In this document: positions 1 to 5,108 of the stretch, piece after piece | Layout of the letters: each line of letters starts with the position of its first letter | How positions within the stretch are numbered: position 1 is the first letter of the stretch | From: an uncultured Veillonella sp. | Lineage (GTDB): Bacteria > Bacillota > Negativicutes > Veillonellales > Veillonellaceae | Assembly: GCF_905209685.1 (NCBI RefSeq) | Contig: NZ_CAJLUB010000112.1 | Coordinates: 1 to 6,008 of the forward strand | Reading direction: 5' to 3' | Length of the DNA: 6,008 bases | Program-made: the position numbers and the translations under genes | Notes under the pieces: model-generated | What the model was told of the DNA's origin: nothing | Seen by the model: the letters and a program-made list of their open reading frames with translations, nothing else | Databases searched by the model: none

Positions 1-91
1 ACATGCAGCGGTCTACATGTATTACGGGCTTTCCTGCTCCCCTATACCTAGCGTACTGTAAAGCAGTTACGTTCTTATTGTGAGAGAGAGT

Positions 92-112
92 ATTATATAC
101 CAAGTATATAAT
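92..112. repeat. AT-rich inverted repeat with TATAAT boxes on both strands
   Basis: ATTATATAC (92-100) and GTATATAAT (104-112) are a perfect 9-bp inverted repeat around a 3-base centre. Each arm ends in a TATAAT sequence, one per strand. No good -35 element is visible for either. It could be an operator, a weak promoter pair or a small hairpin. Confidence 0.35.
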
Positions 113-135
113 CTTATGATTGGGAGGGAACCACA

Positions 136-171
136 ATGCATAAGGGGCCCCCTGAACGACAGACGGCATAG
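136..171 (+). CDS. Possible 11-residue mini-ORF
   Basis: ATG at 136 is preceded by GGGAGGG about 8 nt upstream and a TATAAT at 107-112. The peptide is MHKGPPERQTA. A second small ORF with its own ribosome site follows 10 nt later. I recognise no leader peptide or small toxin, and a reading frame this short can arise by chance. Otherwise 1-210 shows nothing I can assign. Confidence 0.15.
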   Translation: MHKGPPERQTA

Positions 172-181
172 GAGAGAGTCA

Positions 182-235
182 ATGTTTGTCTATCCAATCC
201 AGAGGGCTGCGTGTGTAATTGTTTATTGTGTGTAA
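182..235 (+). CDS. Possible 17-residue mini-ORF
   Basis: ATG at 182 follows GGAGAG (171-176) with 5 nt spacing. The 17-residue peptide runs from MFVYPIQ to VIVYCV and is mildly hydrophobic at its C-terminus. It runs into the TG-rich tract, which makes chance coding more likely. No family is recognised. Confidence 0.15.
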   Translation: MFVYPIQRAACVIVYCV

Positions 236-288
236 GTGTATTGTGTATGTGTGTAAGTATGTGTGTATAGTTTTGTGTGTTTAGTGTT
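211..288 (-). terminator. Possible Rho-dependent termination region (C-rich, G-free on the minus strand)
   Basis: On the plus strand these 78 bases contain no C and 24 G, so the minus-strand transcript leaving the frameshifted gene would be about 31% C with no G. Unstructured C-over-G RNA is the known signature of Rho loading sites. The tract starts about 50 nt after the stop at 337, and no intrinsic hairpin lies between. It includes two copies of GTGTGTAAGT on the plus strand (228-237 and 249-258). It could instead be a simple TG microsatellite with no function. Confidence 0.35.
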
Positions 289-336
289 CGTGTATTAAAG
301 GGGTTTGCTTTACAGTGGCATAGGATATGGATTAAC

Positions 337-828
337 TTATTTTACTGCCATACCTGTTTTTGCATCCAACACGATGGATACAGGTTTATTTTGTGCATCA
401 TGGAACTCTACAGTATAAATAGGTTTACCGTTTTGGTTTGCTACAGACCAAGAGTTAATACCAGTTGCTACGTTGCCAGTTTGTGCGAAGGCTGCATTGA
501 TCGCCACATGTGGAGGTAACACAGTACCAGCATCAATAGCACTAGCTTCCATAGATGCATCATATGCTTTAGGAGTACCTTCAGTTACATTACCAGATGC
601 CACATCTAGAGTCATGGAATGGGCACCACTAGTATTGAAACCGTCTACTTCATAGATAGCAGTTTTATCGGCAGCTTTGAAGGATACATTAGTAATCTTA
701 GAGTCGCCATATTTATTTTCAAATTGGTCGATTAAATAATTCGCACCAATTACGAAAATACTATTTTGATCGACTACGCCTGCTTGCTTACTTGTTGTGC
801 TAGGTTGTGATTTTCCACTTTTAGAGTT
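337..828 (-). CDS. Tandem PepSY-like C-terminal domain, -1 frame continuation of the upstream exported protein
   Basis: This is the C-terminal 163 residues of the frameshifted gene, read from the codon after the A9 run to TAA at 337-339. The first internal ATG (613-615) lies in the middle of the domain with no ribosome site, so independent translation from there is unlikely. The frame is open back to a stop at 841-843. Its residues match the paralogue at 2006-2569 throughout: VVDQN..VIGAN against VVDGN..IVGAN, YEVDGF against YDVDGF, LPPHVAINAAFAQT against LPPAAVVNFAYAQT, and VLDAKTGM against RIDAMNGT. Each half has the PepSY pattern (a helix, strands with Y-x-V, then a D-A-x-x-G ending), giving two tandem repeats. 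PepSY domains are exported modules linked to peptidase inhibition or cell-surface roles; the exact function here is unknown. No intrinsic terminator was seen downstream. Confidence 0.72.
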   Translation of the reverse strand, partial: NSKSGKSQPSTTSKQAGVVDQNSIFVIGANYLIDQFENKYGDSKITNVSFKAADKTAIYEVDGFNTSGAHSMTLDVASGNVTEGTPKAYDASMEASAIDAGTVLPPHVAINAAFAQTGNVATGINSWSVANQNGKPIYTVEFHDAQNKPVSIVLDAKTGMAVK

Positions 829-1490
829 TTTTTTTCCTCTTTAGTAGTTTCTTTTTTGTCAGCTTTTTTATCTGCTTTTACTTCTTTAGTTTCTTTTACA
901 GCTTTATCAGCTTTAACTGCTTTGTCAGCTTTTACTTTAGGCGCTTTGTGTGCTTGCGCTTTTTTAGTATTTTTTTCTTCTTTATTAGCTTCTACTTTTT
1001 TATCTGCTGCACGCACTACTTTAGCTTCGCTAGGAGCTTTTGCCACAGCTGCAGTTTCAATTGTAGGAGTTGCTGCTGCAGGATTAGCTGCTGCTGGAAC
1101 TACAGTGTCTTGAGCTACTGGAGCTTTTACGTCTTGAGTTGCTGTTGGAACTGGTGTAGTATCTTGAGCTACTGGTGCAACTGGAGCCACTTCAACTTTA
1201 GCCGCTGTTGGTACAACTTTAACTGCTGGAGTTACTTCTACTTTAGCTGTTGCAGGAGCTACTTCTGTTTTAGCTGCTGCTGGAGCTGCTTCTACTTTAG
1301 CTGCTGGAGTTACTTGAATTGTAGGAACCACTTGATGAGTAGCAGGTTCTGCGACAGGAGCTGTAGTAGCTGCTACCTCTTGAGTTACAGGAACTGGTGT
1401 TGCTTGTTCAGCTGCTGTTACTGCTACAGTAGCACCAAATACGCCAGCTACTGCTAAAGCAATACTACTTTTCAAAATAGATTTTTTCAT
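774..1490 (-). CDS. Exported Ala/Pro/Lys-rich low-complexity protein, N-terminal part of a frameshifted PepSY-like gene
   Basis: Zero-frame product of 238 residues. ATG at 1488-1490 is chosen because AAGGAGG (1496-1502) lies 5 nt upstream and the protein then opens with a clean signal peptide: MKKSILKSS, a hydrophobic stretch ALAVAGVFGATVAV, and likely cleavage near TAA at residues 25-27. A longer GTG-started reading from 1652 would bury the signal peptide and is rejected. Residues 28-160 are Ala/Pro/Val/Thr-rich with repeats of the type AKVEVAP (about 63-104). Residues 161-222 are Lys-rich, with KADKAVK-like repeats (about 187-213). This resembles the extended linkers of proteins that span a periplasm or bind wall polymers, but that role is inference. 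The frame ends at TAG (774-776), 17 residues after an A9 run. The -1 frame continues into a PepSY-like domain, so this is probably the front half of one 384-residue protein (337-1490). No clear promoter was found upstream. Confidence 0.8.
   Translation of the reverse strand: MKKSILKSSIALAVAGVFGATVAVTAAEQATPVPVTQEVAATTAPVAEPATHQVVPTIQVTPAAKVEAAPAAAKTEVAPATAKVEVTPAVKVVPTAAKVEVAPVAPVAQDTTPVPTATQDVKAPVAQDTVVPAAANPAAATPTIETAAVAKAPSEAKVVRAADKKVEANKEEKNTKKAQAHKAPKVKADKAVKADKAVKETKEVKADKKADKKETTKEEKKTLKVENHNLAQQVSKQA
827..835 (-). other. A9 homopolymer, probable frameshift or phase-variation site
   Basis: The minus strand reads GAG GAA AAA AAA ACT, a run of nine A containing the slippery heptamer A-AAA-AAA. 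A -1 slip moves the ribosome to AAC TCT AAA AGT, the frame that encodes the PepSY-like domains. A tract of ten A would restore one continuous frame of 384 codons. GAGG lies directly upstream, too close to be a typical stimulatory Shine-Dalgarno, and I see no strong hairpin downstream. That argues for tract-length variation or transcriptional slippage over classical programmed frameshifting. A base-calling error in the homopolymer cannot be excluded. Confidence 0.7.
852..932 (-). repeat. Lys/Ala tandem repeat region (KADKAVK type)
   Basis: Codons for residues about 187-213 of the exported protein encode degenerate heptads: KADKAVK twice, then KETKEV, then KADKKADKK. The alternating Lys, Ala and acidic residues suggest a charged, extended or helical stalk. 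A second repeat block of AKVEVAP type is encoded at about 1179-1304. Such repeats often change in copy number between strains; that is inference here. Confidence 0.55.
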
Positions 1491-1510
1491 AATATCCTCC
1501 TTGATAATCC

Positions 1511-1538
1511 ATATATATGCAAAACTACGCATATATAT
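1511..1538 (-). promoter_or_regulatory. Leader hairpin or operator just upstream of the ribosome site
   Basis: ATATATATGC (1511-1520) and GCATATATAT (1529-1538) form a perfect 10-bp inverted repeat with an 8-base loop, ending 8 bases before the AAGGAGG of the frameshifted gene. As RNA it would be a mostly AU stem in the 5' leader. It could affect mRNA stability or ribosome access, or be a protein-binding palindrome. Confidence 0.4.
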
Positions 1539-1576
1539 TTTTAACCAACTCGGTGTTATCGTTATAGTTCCAAAAC

Positions 1577-1604
1577 ATATATCTAGCGTGGACTGTAGAT
1601 ATAT
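1577..1604. repeat. Second AT-rich inverted repeat in the leader region
   Basis: ATATATCTA (1577-1585) and TAGATATAT (1596-1604) are a perfect 9-bp inverted repeat with a 10-base centre. It lies about 39 bp upstream of the first leader hairpin. It might be an operator; the sequence alone does not decide. Confidence 0.35.
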
Positions 1605-1890
1605 AGTCTGGAAATTCCCGATATATTTGAGTTCTGTCTTTTGACTGGACACATATTATCCATAATCTATGAAATAAAAATGTAGAACCCATTGGTCTAG
1701 CTTATTTTGGCGTGAGTCTAAAATGAATTTATATGTAATTTAAATGAAATTCTATAGTATTCGATTTGCAATTAAGTATTCTATGAATCAAATCTAAAAA
1801 GCTATATATCCCATGTCTAAAGGAATCATGGCCTCTCATTGTAATTTTCATAATCTAAACATCCCATTTCATGAGCAAACTTTCACAAAA

Positions 1891-1941
1891 AAACTCCTTA
1901 AAACTATCATTTACTACAAAAAAGACAGTTTTAAGGAGTTT
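1891..1941 (-). terminator. Intrinsic terminator of the compact PepSY-like gene
   Basis: AAACTCCTTAAAACT (1891-1905) and AGTTTTAAGGAGTTT (1927-1941) are a perfect 15-bp inverted repeat with a 21-base loop. On the minus strand the stem runs into seven T (1887-1893). It lies about 65 nt past the stop at 2006. The long loop is slightly unusual. It separates this gene from the downstream exported-protein gene. Confidence 0.8.
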
Positions 1942-2005
1942 AATTCTTATATTTAAAATAATAAGCCTTTGACTATTAAGTTATATTTACTAATTACAAT
2001 GAGGT

Positions 2006-2569
2006 TTAATCATCAAATTTAACAGATAATAAAGTACCATTCATAGCATCAATTCGTACATCTACCTCTTTGTCACCTTCTGTTCCGAAGCTAACTTTGT
2101 ATACTATTTTACCTTTATCATACTGTACAGACCACCCATTAAGGCTTGTCGCTTTGCCTTGCGTTTGAGCATACGCAAAATTAACTACCGCTGCTGGCGG
2201 TAAGATTTCACGAGGATCAAAGGATTTTTTCTTTAACGATTTATGGAAGTCCCCTTCACGTTTTTCAAAGATTTGATTTGTGGCATAGATATACGTAAGC
2301 TCATATTTGCCACTTTCATCAAAACCGTCTACATCATATCTAATTTGCCCACCATCCGCATCAAAGGCGATTTCTGTGATAGCTGCATTTGGATGATTCT
2401 GAATAAATGCATTTAATAAACCATTGGCACCTACAATCGCTGCATGGTTTCCATCAACAACGGCAACAGTTGGTTCTACCGCTACTAAATGGGCTGCACT
2501 TGCATTTGGCATACCAAACACTGCTGCCAAGGCTAATACAAGGCTACCTTTTACAAATAAGGATTTCAT
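2006..2569 (-). CDS. Exported protein with two PepSY-like domains
   Basis: 187 residues. ATG at 2567-2569 is chosen because GGAGG (2575-2579) lies 5 nt upstream; the ATG at 2579-2581 overlaps that ribosome site. The signal peptide is MKSLFVKGS plus a hydrophobic LVLALAAVF, with an Ala-Ser-Ala cleavage motif at residues 23-25. The mature protein has two repeats of PepSY pattern: about 35-105, with IVGANGLLNAF, YDVDGF and a hydrophobic strand; and about 118-187, with LPPAAVVNFAYAQT, WSVQY, IVYKVSF and RIDAMNG. It aligns with the C-terminal domain of the frameshifted gene downstream and shares its signal peptide style, so the two are paralogues. It is probably periplasmic or envelope-associated. 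PepSY modules are thought to inhibit peptidases or act in the cell's surroundings, but no partner is visible. It is transcribed alone, divergently from the FliB-family gene. Confidence 0.88.
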   Translation of the reverse strand: MKSLFVKGSLVLALAAVFGMPNASAAHLVAVEPTVAVVDGNHAAIVGANGLLNAFIQNHPNAAITEIAFDADGGQIRYDVDGFDESGKYELTYIYATNQIFEKREGDFHKSLKKKSFDPREILPPAAVVNFAYAQTQGKATSLNGWSVQYDKGKIVYKVSFGTEGDKEVDVRIDAMNGTLLSVKFDD

Positions 2570-2614
2570 AGGCTCCTCCATCTCTCAAACAGGACCATAG
2601 TGTGTATATATACA

Positions 2615-2620
2615 ATTATA
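2615..2620 (-). promoter_or_regulatory. Probable -10 box for the compact PepSY-like gene
   Basis: TATAAT on the minus strand, 46 nt upstream of the ATG, would give a leader of about 39 nt. The -35 region is poor. Two inverted repeats cover it: GTGTATA-N8-TATACAC (2602-2623) overlaps the -10 box, and TAAATCG-ATA-CGATTTA (2624-2640) lies in the -10 to -35 interval. This arrangement suggests regulation by a repressor. Confidence 0.5.
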
Positions 2621-2623
2621 CAC

Positions 2624-2640
2624 TAAATCGATACGATTTA
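2624..2640. promoter_or_regulatory. 17-bp palindromic candidate operator
   Basis: TAAATCG (2624-2630) and CGATTTA (2634-2640) are perfect 7-bp arms around ATA. It sits between divergent genes, next to the -10 box of the minus-strand gene and about 43 bp from that of the plus-strand gene. The size suits a dimeric helix-turn-helix regulator. I cannot match it to a known operator. Confidence 0.4.
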
Positions 2641-2682
2641 TTAATCTTTATTTATAATATTAATGCATAGACAACTCCCCTA

Positions 2683-2691
2683 TGATACAAT
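2683..2691 (+). promoter_or_regulatory. Extended -10 promoter for the FliB-family gene
   Basis: TGATACAAT fits the extended -10 pattern TGnTAtAAT. It ends 36 nt before the ATG at 2728, which would give a leader of about 30 nt. No clear -35 is seen, as is common for extended -10 promoters. The ribosome site AAGTGAG (2715-2721) is weaker than those of the other genes here. Confidence 0.45.
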
Positions 2692-2727
2692 GCACGTAGA
2701 ATATTTTTTACTACAAGTGAGACGATT

Positions 2728-3630
2728 ATGATTTCATTATATCCTACTATATATCACACATTTCAATGCAAAGCAGATCGATGTGAAAATACATGTTGTC
2801 AACTTTGGACCATCGATATCGACGAGACTATTGCTGAACGCTATCACACCATGACAGGCCCTCTTGGTGAAAGCTTACGCCAAGCTATCACTGTCGATGA
2901 TGAGGGCAGCCATTTCGTATTTTCTAAGGAACAACCAATGTGTCCATTGCTCAACGAACAAGGACTATGTAAGGTTGTGCTCGAACTCGGAGAAGAAGGC
3001 TTATGCGATACGTGCCATATGCACCCGCGTTTTTATAAATATATTGAAGATCTCGAACTATGTGGGGTTGGTCTATCCTGCGAAGCATCGGTTGAACTAC
3101 TCGCAGAGGATACTCAATCTGATCAGGTAATCTTTACCATTGAAGACGATGATAGCGAGTTTAGTCCTGACGAGCGTTTAACTATTCAGAATATATTTGA
3201 ACTATTAGCCCTTGATATAGATTCATCATACTTTCAATACAGCCCAAATCCTGATGTACAGTATTATGCGAAACTGTTAGATTTATACGATACAACAGAG
3301 CCTATCGATGAAGAATGGACTGTACAAATTAATACATTATCTCATGACATAGAAAAACTTATTACCGCTGTACAAAGCTATATAGCAAATCACGATATGG
3401 GGCTATTCAACAAGGTGTTCCAATACATCTTATATCGTCAAATCGATATGCTAGCAGACTATTCTTTGGAATCTATCCTCTCCTACGCAAGAGATGGTGT
3501 AGAATACATACTAATCACAAGTGCTATAGAGGGTTCACCGCTTAAACAAGTCGCAAGATGGTCCCAACAAATCGAATACGATGAAGACAATGTAGAACTA
3601 CTATTACAACATTATGATTCTCTTCAATAA
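2728..3630 (+). CDS. FliB-family cysteine-rich protein (flagellin lysine-N-methylase family)
   Basis: 300 residues, soluble, no signal peptide. The N-terminus has the FliB signature: FxC at 12-14, then C19-x3-C23-C24 followed by W27 and acidic IDID, then CPLL..GLC (C72, C81), LGEEGLC-DTC (C93, C96), HPR at 99-101, and C112 and C118. Ten cysteines in the first 120 residues suggest a bound iron-sulfur cluster or metal. FliB of Salmonella methylates lysines of flagellin. The remaining 180 residues are acidic and largely helical, and the protein is shorter than typical members, which run nearer 350-400 residues. No flagellar gene is in the window, and the likely host group includes non-flagellated cocci, so the real substrate is probably another protein. 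The start is supported by AAGTGAG 6 nt upstream. A bidirectional terminator follows 40 nt after the stop. Confidence 0.8.
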   Translation: MISLYPTIYHTFQCKADRCENTCCQLWTIDIDETIAERYHTMTGPLGESLRQAITVDDEGSHFVFSKEQPMCPLLNEQGLCKVVLELGEEGLCDTCHMHPRFYKYIEDLELCGVGLSCEASVELLAEDTQSDQVIFTIEDDDSEFSPDERLTIQNIFELLALDIDSSYFQYSPNPDVQYYAKLLDLYDTTEPIDEEWTVQINTLSHDIEKLITAVQSYIANHDMGLFNKVFQYILYRQIDMLADYSLESILSYARDGVEYILITSAIEGSPLKQVARWSQQIEYDEDNVELLLQHYDSLQ

Positions 3631-3669
3631 TGACAAACTACTTTTACTAAAATTTCATTCAAAGCAATA

Positions 3670-3700
3670 AAAACCTCCTAGTATAAAACTAGGAGGTTTT
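3670..3700. terminator. Bidirectional intrinsic terminator between convergent genes
   Basis: AAAACCTCCTAG (3670-3681) and CTAGGAGGTTTT (3689-3700) are a perfect 12-bp stem with a 7-base loop. T-rich sequence follows on both strands, so it can end the plus-strand FliB-family gene (stop at 3630) and the minus-strand membrane protein gene (stop at 3707). Confidence 0.88.
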
Positions 3701-3706
3701 ATGTAT

Positions 3707-4315
3707 TTACGCAAAGAGTATGCGCATAATCCAGTTATATAAAAGGTTAATAATATATAGAACTATATATACAGCGCCTACAGTGATAGGCTCTACTTTC
3801 ATAATCCGAGATAAAAGCATGACGGCTACGTAGATAACGGCACCAACGTAAGCTAATGCTAAGGGAACTAATAGAATCATTAAAAATGGCGTAATATAAA
3901 TGCAAATAATAGATACCAAAATTAATGCTAGCCCAAGTGCGCCTGTATAGCCCTCCACATAGGCAGTACCCATTAATACTTGCTTAAAATCAAACTCACG
4001 TTCTAAAAGAACGCTCAGTAATTTCCAAAGTATAAAGCTACCTACAAACCAATAGATTCCAAGGCCTAAAATCTCTCTCAATATAGAAAATATGCCATAT
4101 ACAGCCGGTATAAAGCCAAATAAAAAACCTCCAAAGGTCATGGCTAGCGGTAATAATACAATACCTAAGGCAAAGCCTAAAATATGAGTGGCACACCAAC
4201 CGGCAAGGCCAGCTTTAATACCCTTTTCAAGGGTACCAAACCAGAAGATTTCATCGATTCCCTTCTTCGGTGAACGCACCAGCAGGGATATTTCTCGTAA
4301 AAATGTCGTATCCAT
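3707..4315 (-). CDS. Yip1-like multi-pass membrane protein
   Basis: 202 residues from ATG 4313-4315, preceded by GGAG (4322-4325) with 6 nt spacing. An in-frame TTG at 4331-4333 is rejected because that ribosome site lies within the extension. A short cytosolic N-terminus (FLREISLLVRSPKKGIDEI, then an amphipathic region) is followed by about five or six membrane segments, roughly 34-60, 62-78, 82-104, 118-138, 144-168 and 177-199. An N-terminal helix with a 'P.kg' motif followed by this membrane bundle is the layout of the Yip1 superfamily. The stretch FILWKLLSVLLEREFDFKQV aligns with FVIWRLLVLLGG.TYRGV of the protein encoded at 4464-5093. Function unknown; bacterial Yip1-like proteins have no well-defined role. 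It is transcribed separately from the two genes upstream. Confidence 0.78.
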   Translation of the reverse strand: MDTTFLREISLLVRSPKKGIDEIFWFGTLEKGIKAGLAGWCATHILGFALGIVLLPLAMTFGGFLFGFIPAVYGIFSILREILGLGIYWFVGSFILWKLLSVLLEREFDFKQVLMGTAYVEGYTGALGLALILVSIICIYITPFLMILLVPLALAYVGAVIYVAVMLLSRIMKVEPITVGAVYIVLYIINLLYNWIMRILFA

Positions 4316-4349
4316 AACTAACTCCGCTCTCAACTATACTATAAATTTA

Positions 4350-4358
4350 ATTATATCA
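4350..4358 (-). promoter_or_regulatory. Extended -10 promoter of the Yip1-like gene
   Basis: The minus strand reads TGATATAAT, a perfect extended -10 element. The leader would be about 28 nt to the ATG at 4315. It lies just after the terminator of the upstream operon, supporting an independent transcription unit. Confidence 0.6.
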
Positions 4359-4417
4359 TAAATTTCCAAATTTAAATTATGTATAATTAATTTTAATATA
4401 AATTAAAACAAAGAAAT

Positions 4418-4441
4418 ACCGCAAGACTTTCATCTTGCGGT
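4418..4441 (-). terminator. Intrinsic terminator of the two-gene membrane protein operon
   Basis: ACCGCAAGA (4418-4426) and TCTTGCGGT (4433-4441) form a 9-bp stem with a 6-base loop. On the minus strand a T-rich tail (ATTTCTTTGTTTTAATT) follows. It begins 22 nt after the stop at 4464. Confidence 0.82.
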
Positions 4442-4463
4442 TATACTACATTATTATCTTATA

Positions 4464-5093
4464 TTATTTAACTAGGGTATGTACAAATCGGATCCATTGA
4501 GGCAATACCGACACTGATAGCAACGCCACAATAAACATAATAATATATGTTTTTACGATACCTAATTCAACATAGCGGCGCATGAGCTGAGCCCCAATAA
4601 AGACAGCATAATATTGACTAAACATGGTTACAAGATAGGCCATATCCCCTACATATTTCGGCATAGATAGATAAAATAATATGAGCCCCACTATATGGAT
4701 CAACACTAATACTACGGTACGCAGTGCATTCGTATAAGCTAAGCCATAGATATAGTTTCGCATCACGCCCCTATAGGTCCCAGTACCACCTAGCAATACT
4801 AGTAATCGCCATATAACAAAGGCACCTATGATAATTTGAAAAATTAAAAAGGATGCATTTGCCAAAGCACTAACCAGATCAAAATGTGTGAGACCAGTCA
4901 TGCGTTTTATGCCTAATGCGGGAGACACAGCTTTCACTATGAACGGCAAAGCATAGGTCGTTACATATAATACAATTGTAGATATTATAAGATTTAGTAT
5001 AGCTCGAGTATAGGTTCCATTTCTAATAATATTTTGAAAGGATCTGTCACTCAATTTTGTAAATAAATGTAATATGTCCTTATACCAAGTCAT
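4464..5093 (-). CDS. Multi-pass membrane protein, Yip1-like
   Basis: 209 residues. ATG at 5091-5093 follows AAGGAG with 4 nt spacing. The N-terminal 28 residues are polar and cytosolic (MTWYKDILHLFTKLSDRSFQ). About five membrane segments follow, near 30-54, 76-102, 121-143, 150-170 and 180-198. The central part, FVIWRLLVLLGG then TYRGVMRNYIYGLAYTNAL, aligns with the matching part of the 3707-4315 protein, pointing to common ancestry within a Yip1-like fold. No catalytic residues or transport signature are seen. It is the second gene of an operon, 15 nt after the stop of the 5109-5792 gene, and is followed by a terminator. The pair may work together in the membrane; nothing shows the substrate or role. 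Confidence 0.78.
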   Translation of the reverse strand: MTWYKDILHLFTKLSDRSFQNIIRNGTYTRAILNLIISTIVLYVTTYALPFIVKAVSPALGIKRMTGLTHFDLVSALANASFLIFQIIIGAFVIWRLLVLLGGTGTYRGVMRNYIYGLAYTNALRTVVLVLIHIVGLILFYLSMPKYVGDMAYLVTMFSQYYAVFIGAQLMRRYVELGIVKTYIIMFIVALLSVSVLPQWIRFVHTLVK

Positions 5094-5108
5094 AATACTC
5101 CTTATATA

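Larger units (their letters stand above)
1491..1890. other. Non-coding region upstream of the frameshifted exported-protein gene
   Basis: About 400 bases with no supportable gene on either strand. The part near the gene holds its ribosome site and two perfect AT-rich inverted repeats (1511-1538 and 1577-1604). The far end meets the terminator of the upstream paralogue. The promoter for the exported protein must be here unless it depends on read-through, but no -35/-10 pair is convincing. Confidence 0.6.

Noticed and set aside
211..300. TG repeats considered as a CRISPR-like or direct repeat array
   Set aside because: The units are irregular and there are no uniform spacers; it is a simple low-complexity tract.
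277..519. Plus-strand 80-codon frame
   Set aside because: It overlaps the PepSY-like coding region antisense, which is supported by a paralogue; the frame has no family resemblance.
613..615. Independent start codon for the C-terminal PepSY-like half
   Set aside because: It lies inside the domain after the conserved VVD..IGAN and YEVDGF parts, with no ribosome site.
827..835. Classical dnaX-type programmed frameshift
   Set aside because: The slippery heptamer is present, but no well-placed upstream Shine-Dalgarno or strong downstream hairpin is seen, so it is kept only as one of several explanations.
856..1113. Plus-strand reading frame resembling a hydrophobic Ala/Leu/Ser protein
   Set aside because: Antisense of the Lys/Ala repeat codons; an artefact of biased composition.
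948..1457. Long plus-strand reading frame rich in Cys, Ser and Tyr
   Set aside because: It is the antisense image of the Ala/Lys-rich gene; its composition mirrors GCT/AAA codons and it has no ribosome site.
1491..1652. N-terminal extension of the exported protein from GTG at 1650-1652
   Set aside because: It would place 54 residues before a clear signal peptide and across the AAGGAGG site.
2864..3130. Plus-strand 88-codon frame in another phase
   Set aside because: It lies wholly inside the FliB-family gene, whose cysteine motif establishes the true frame.
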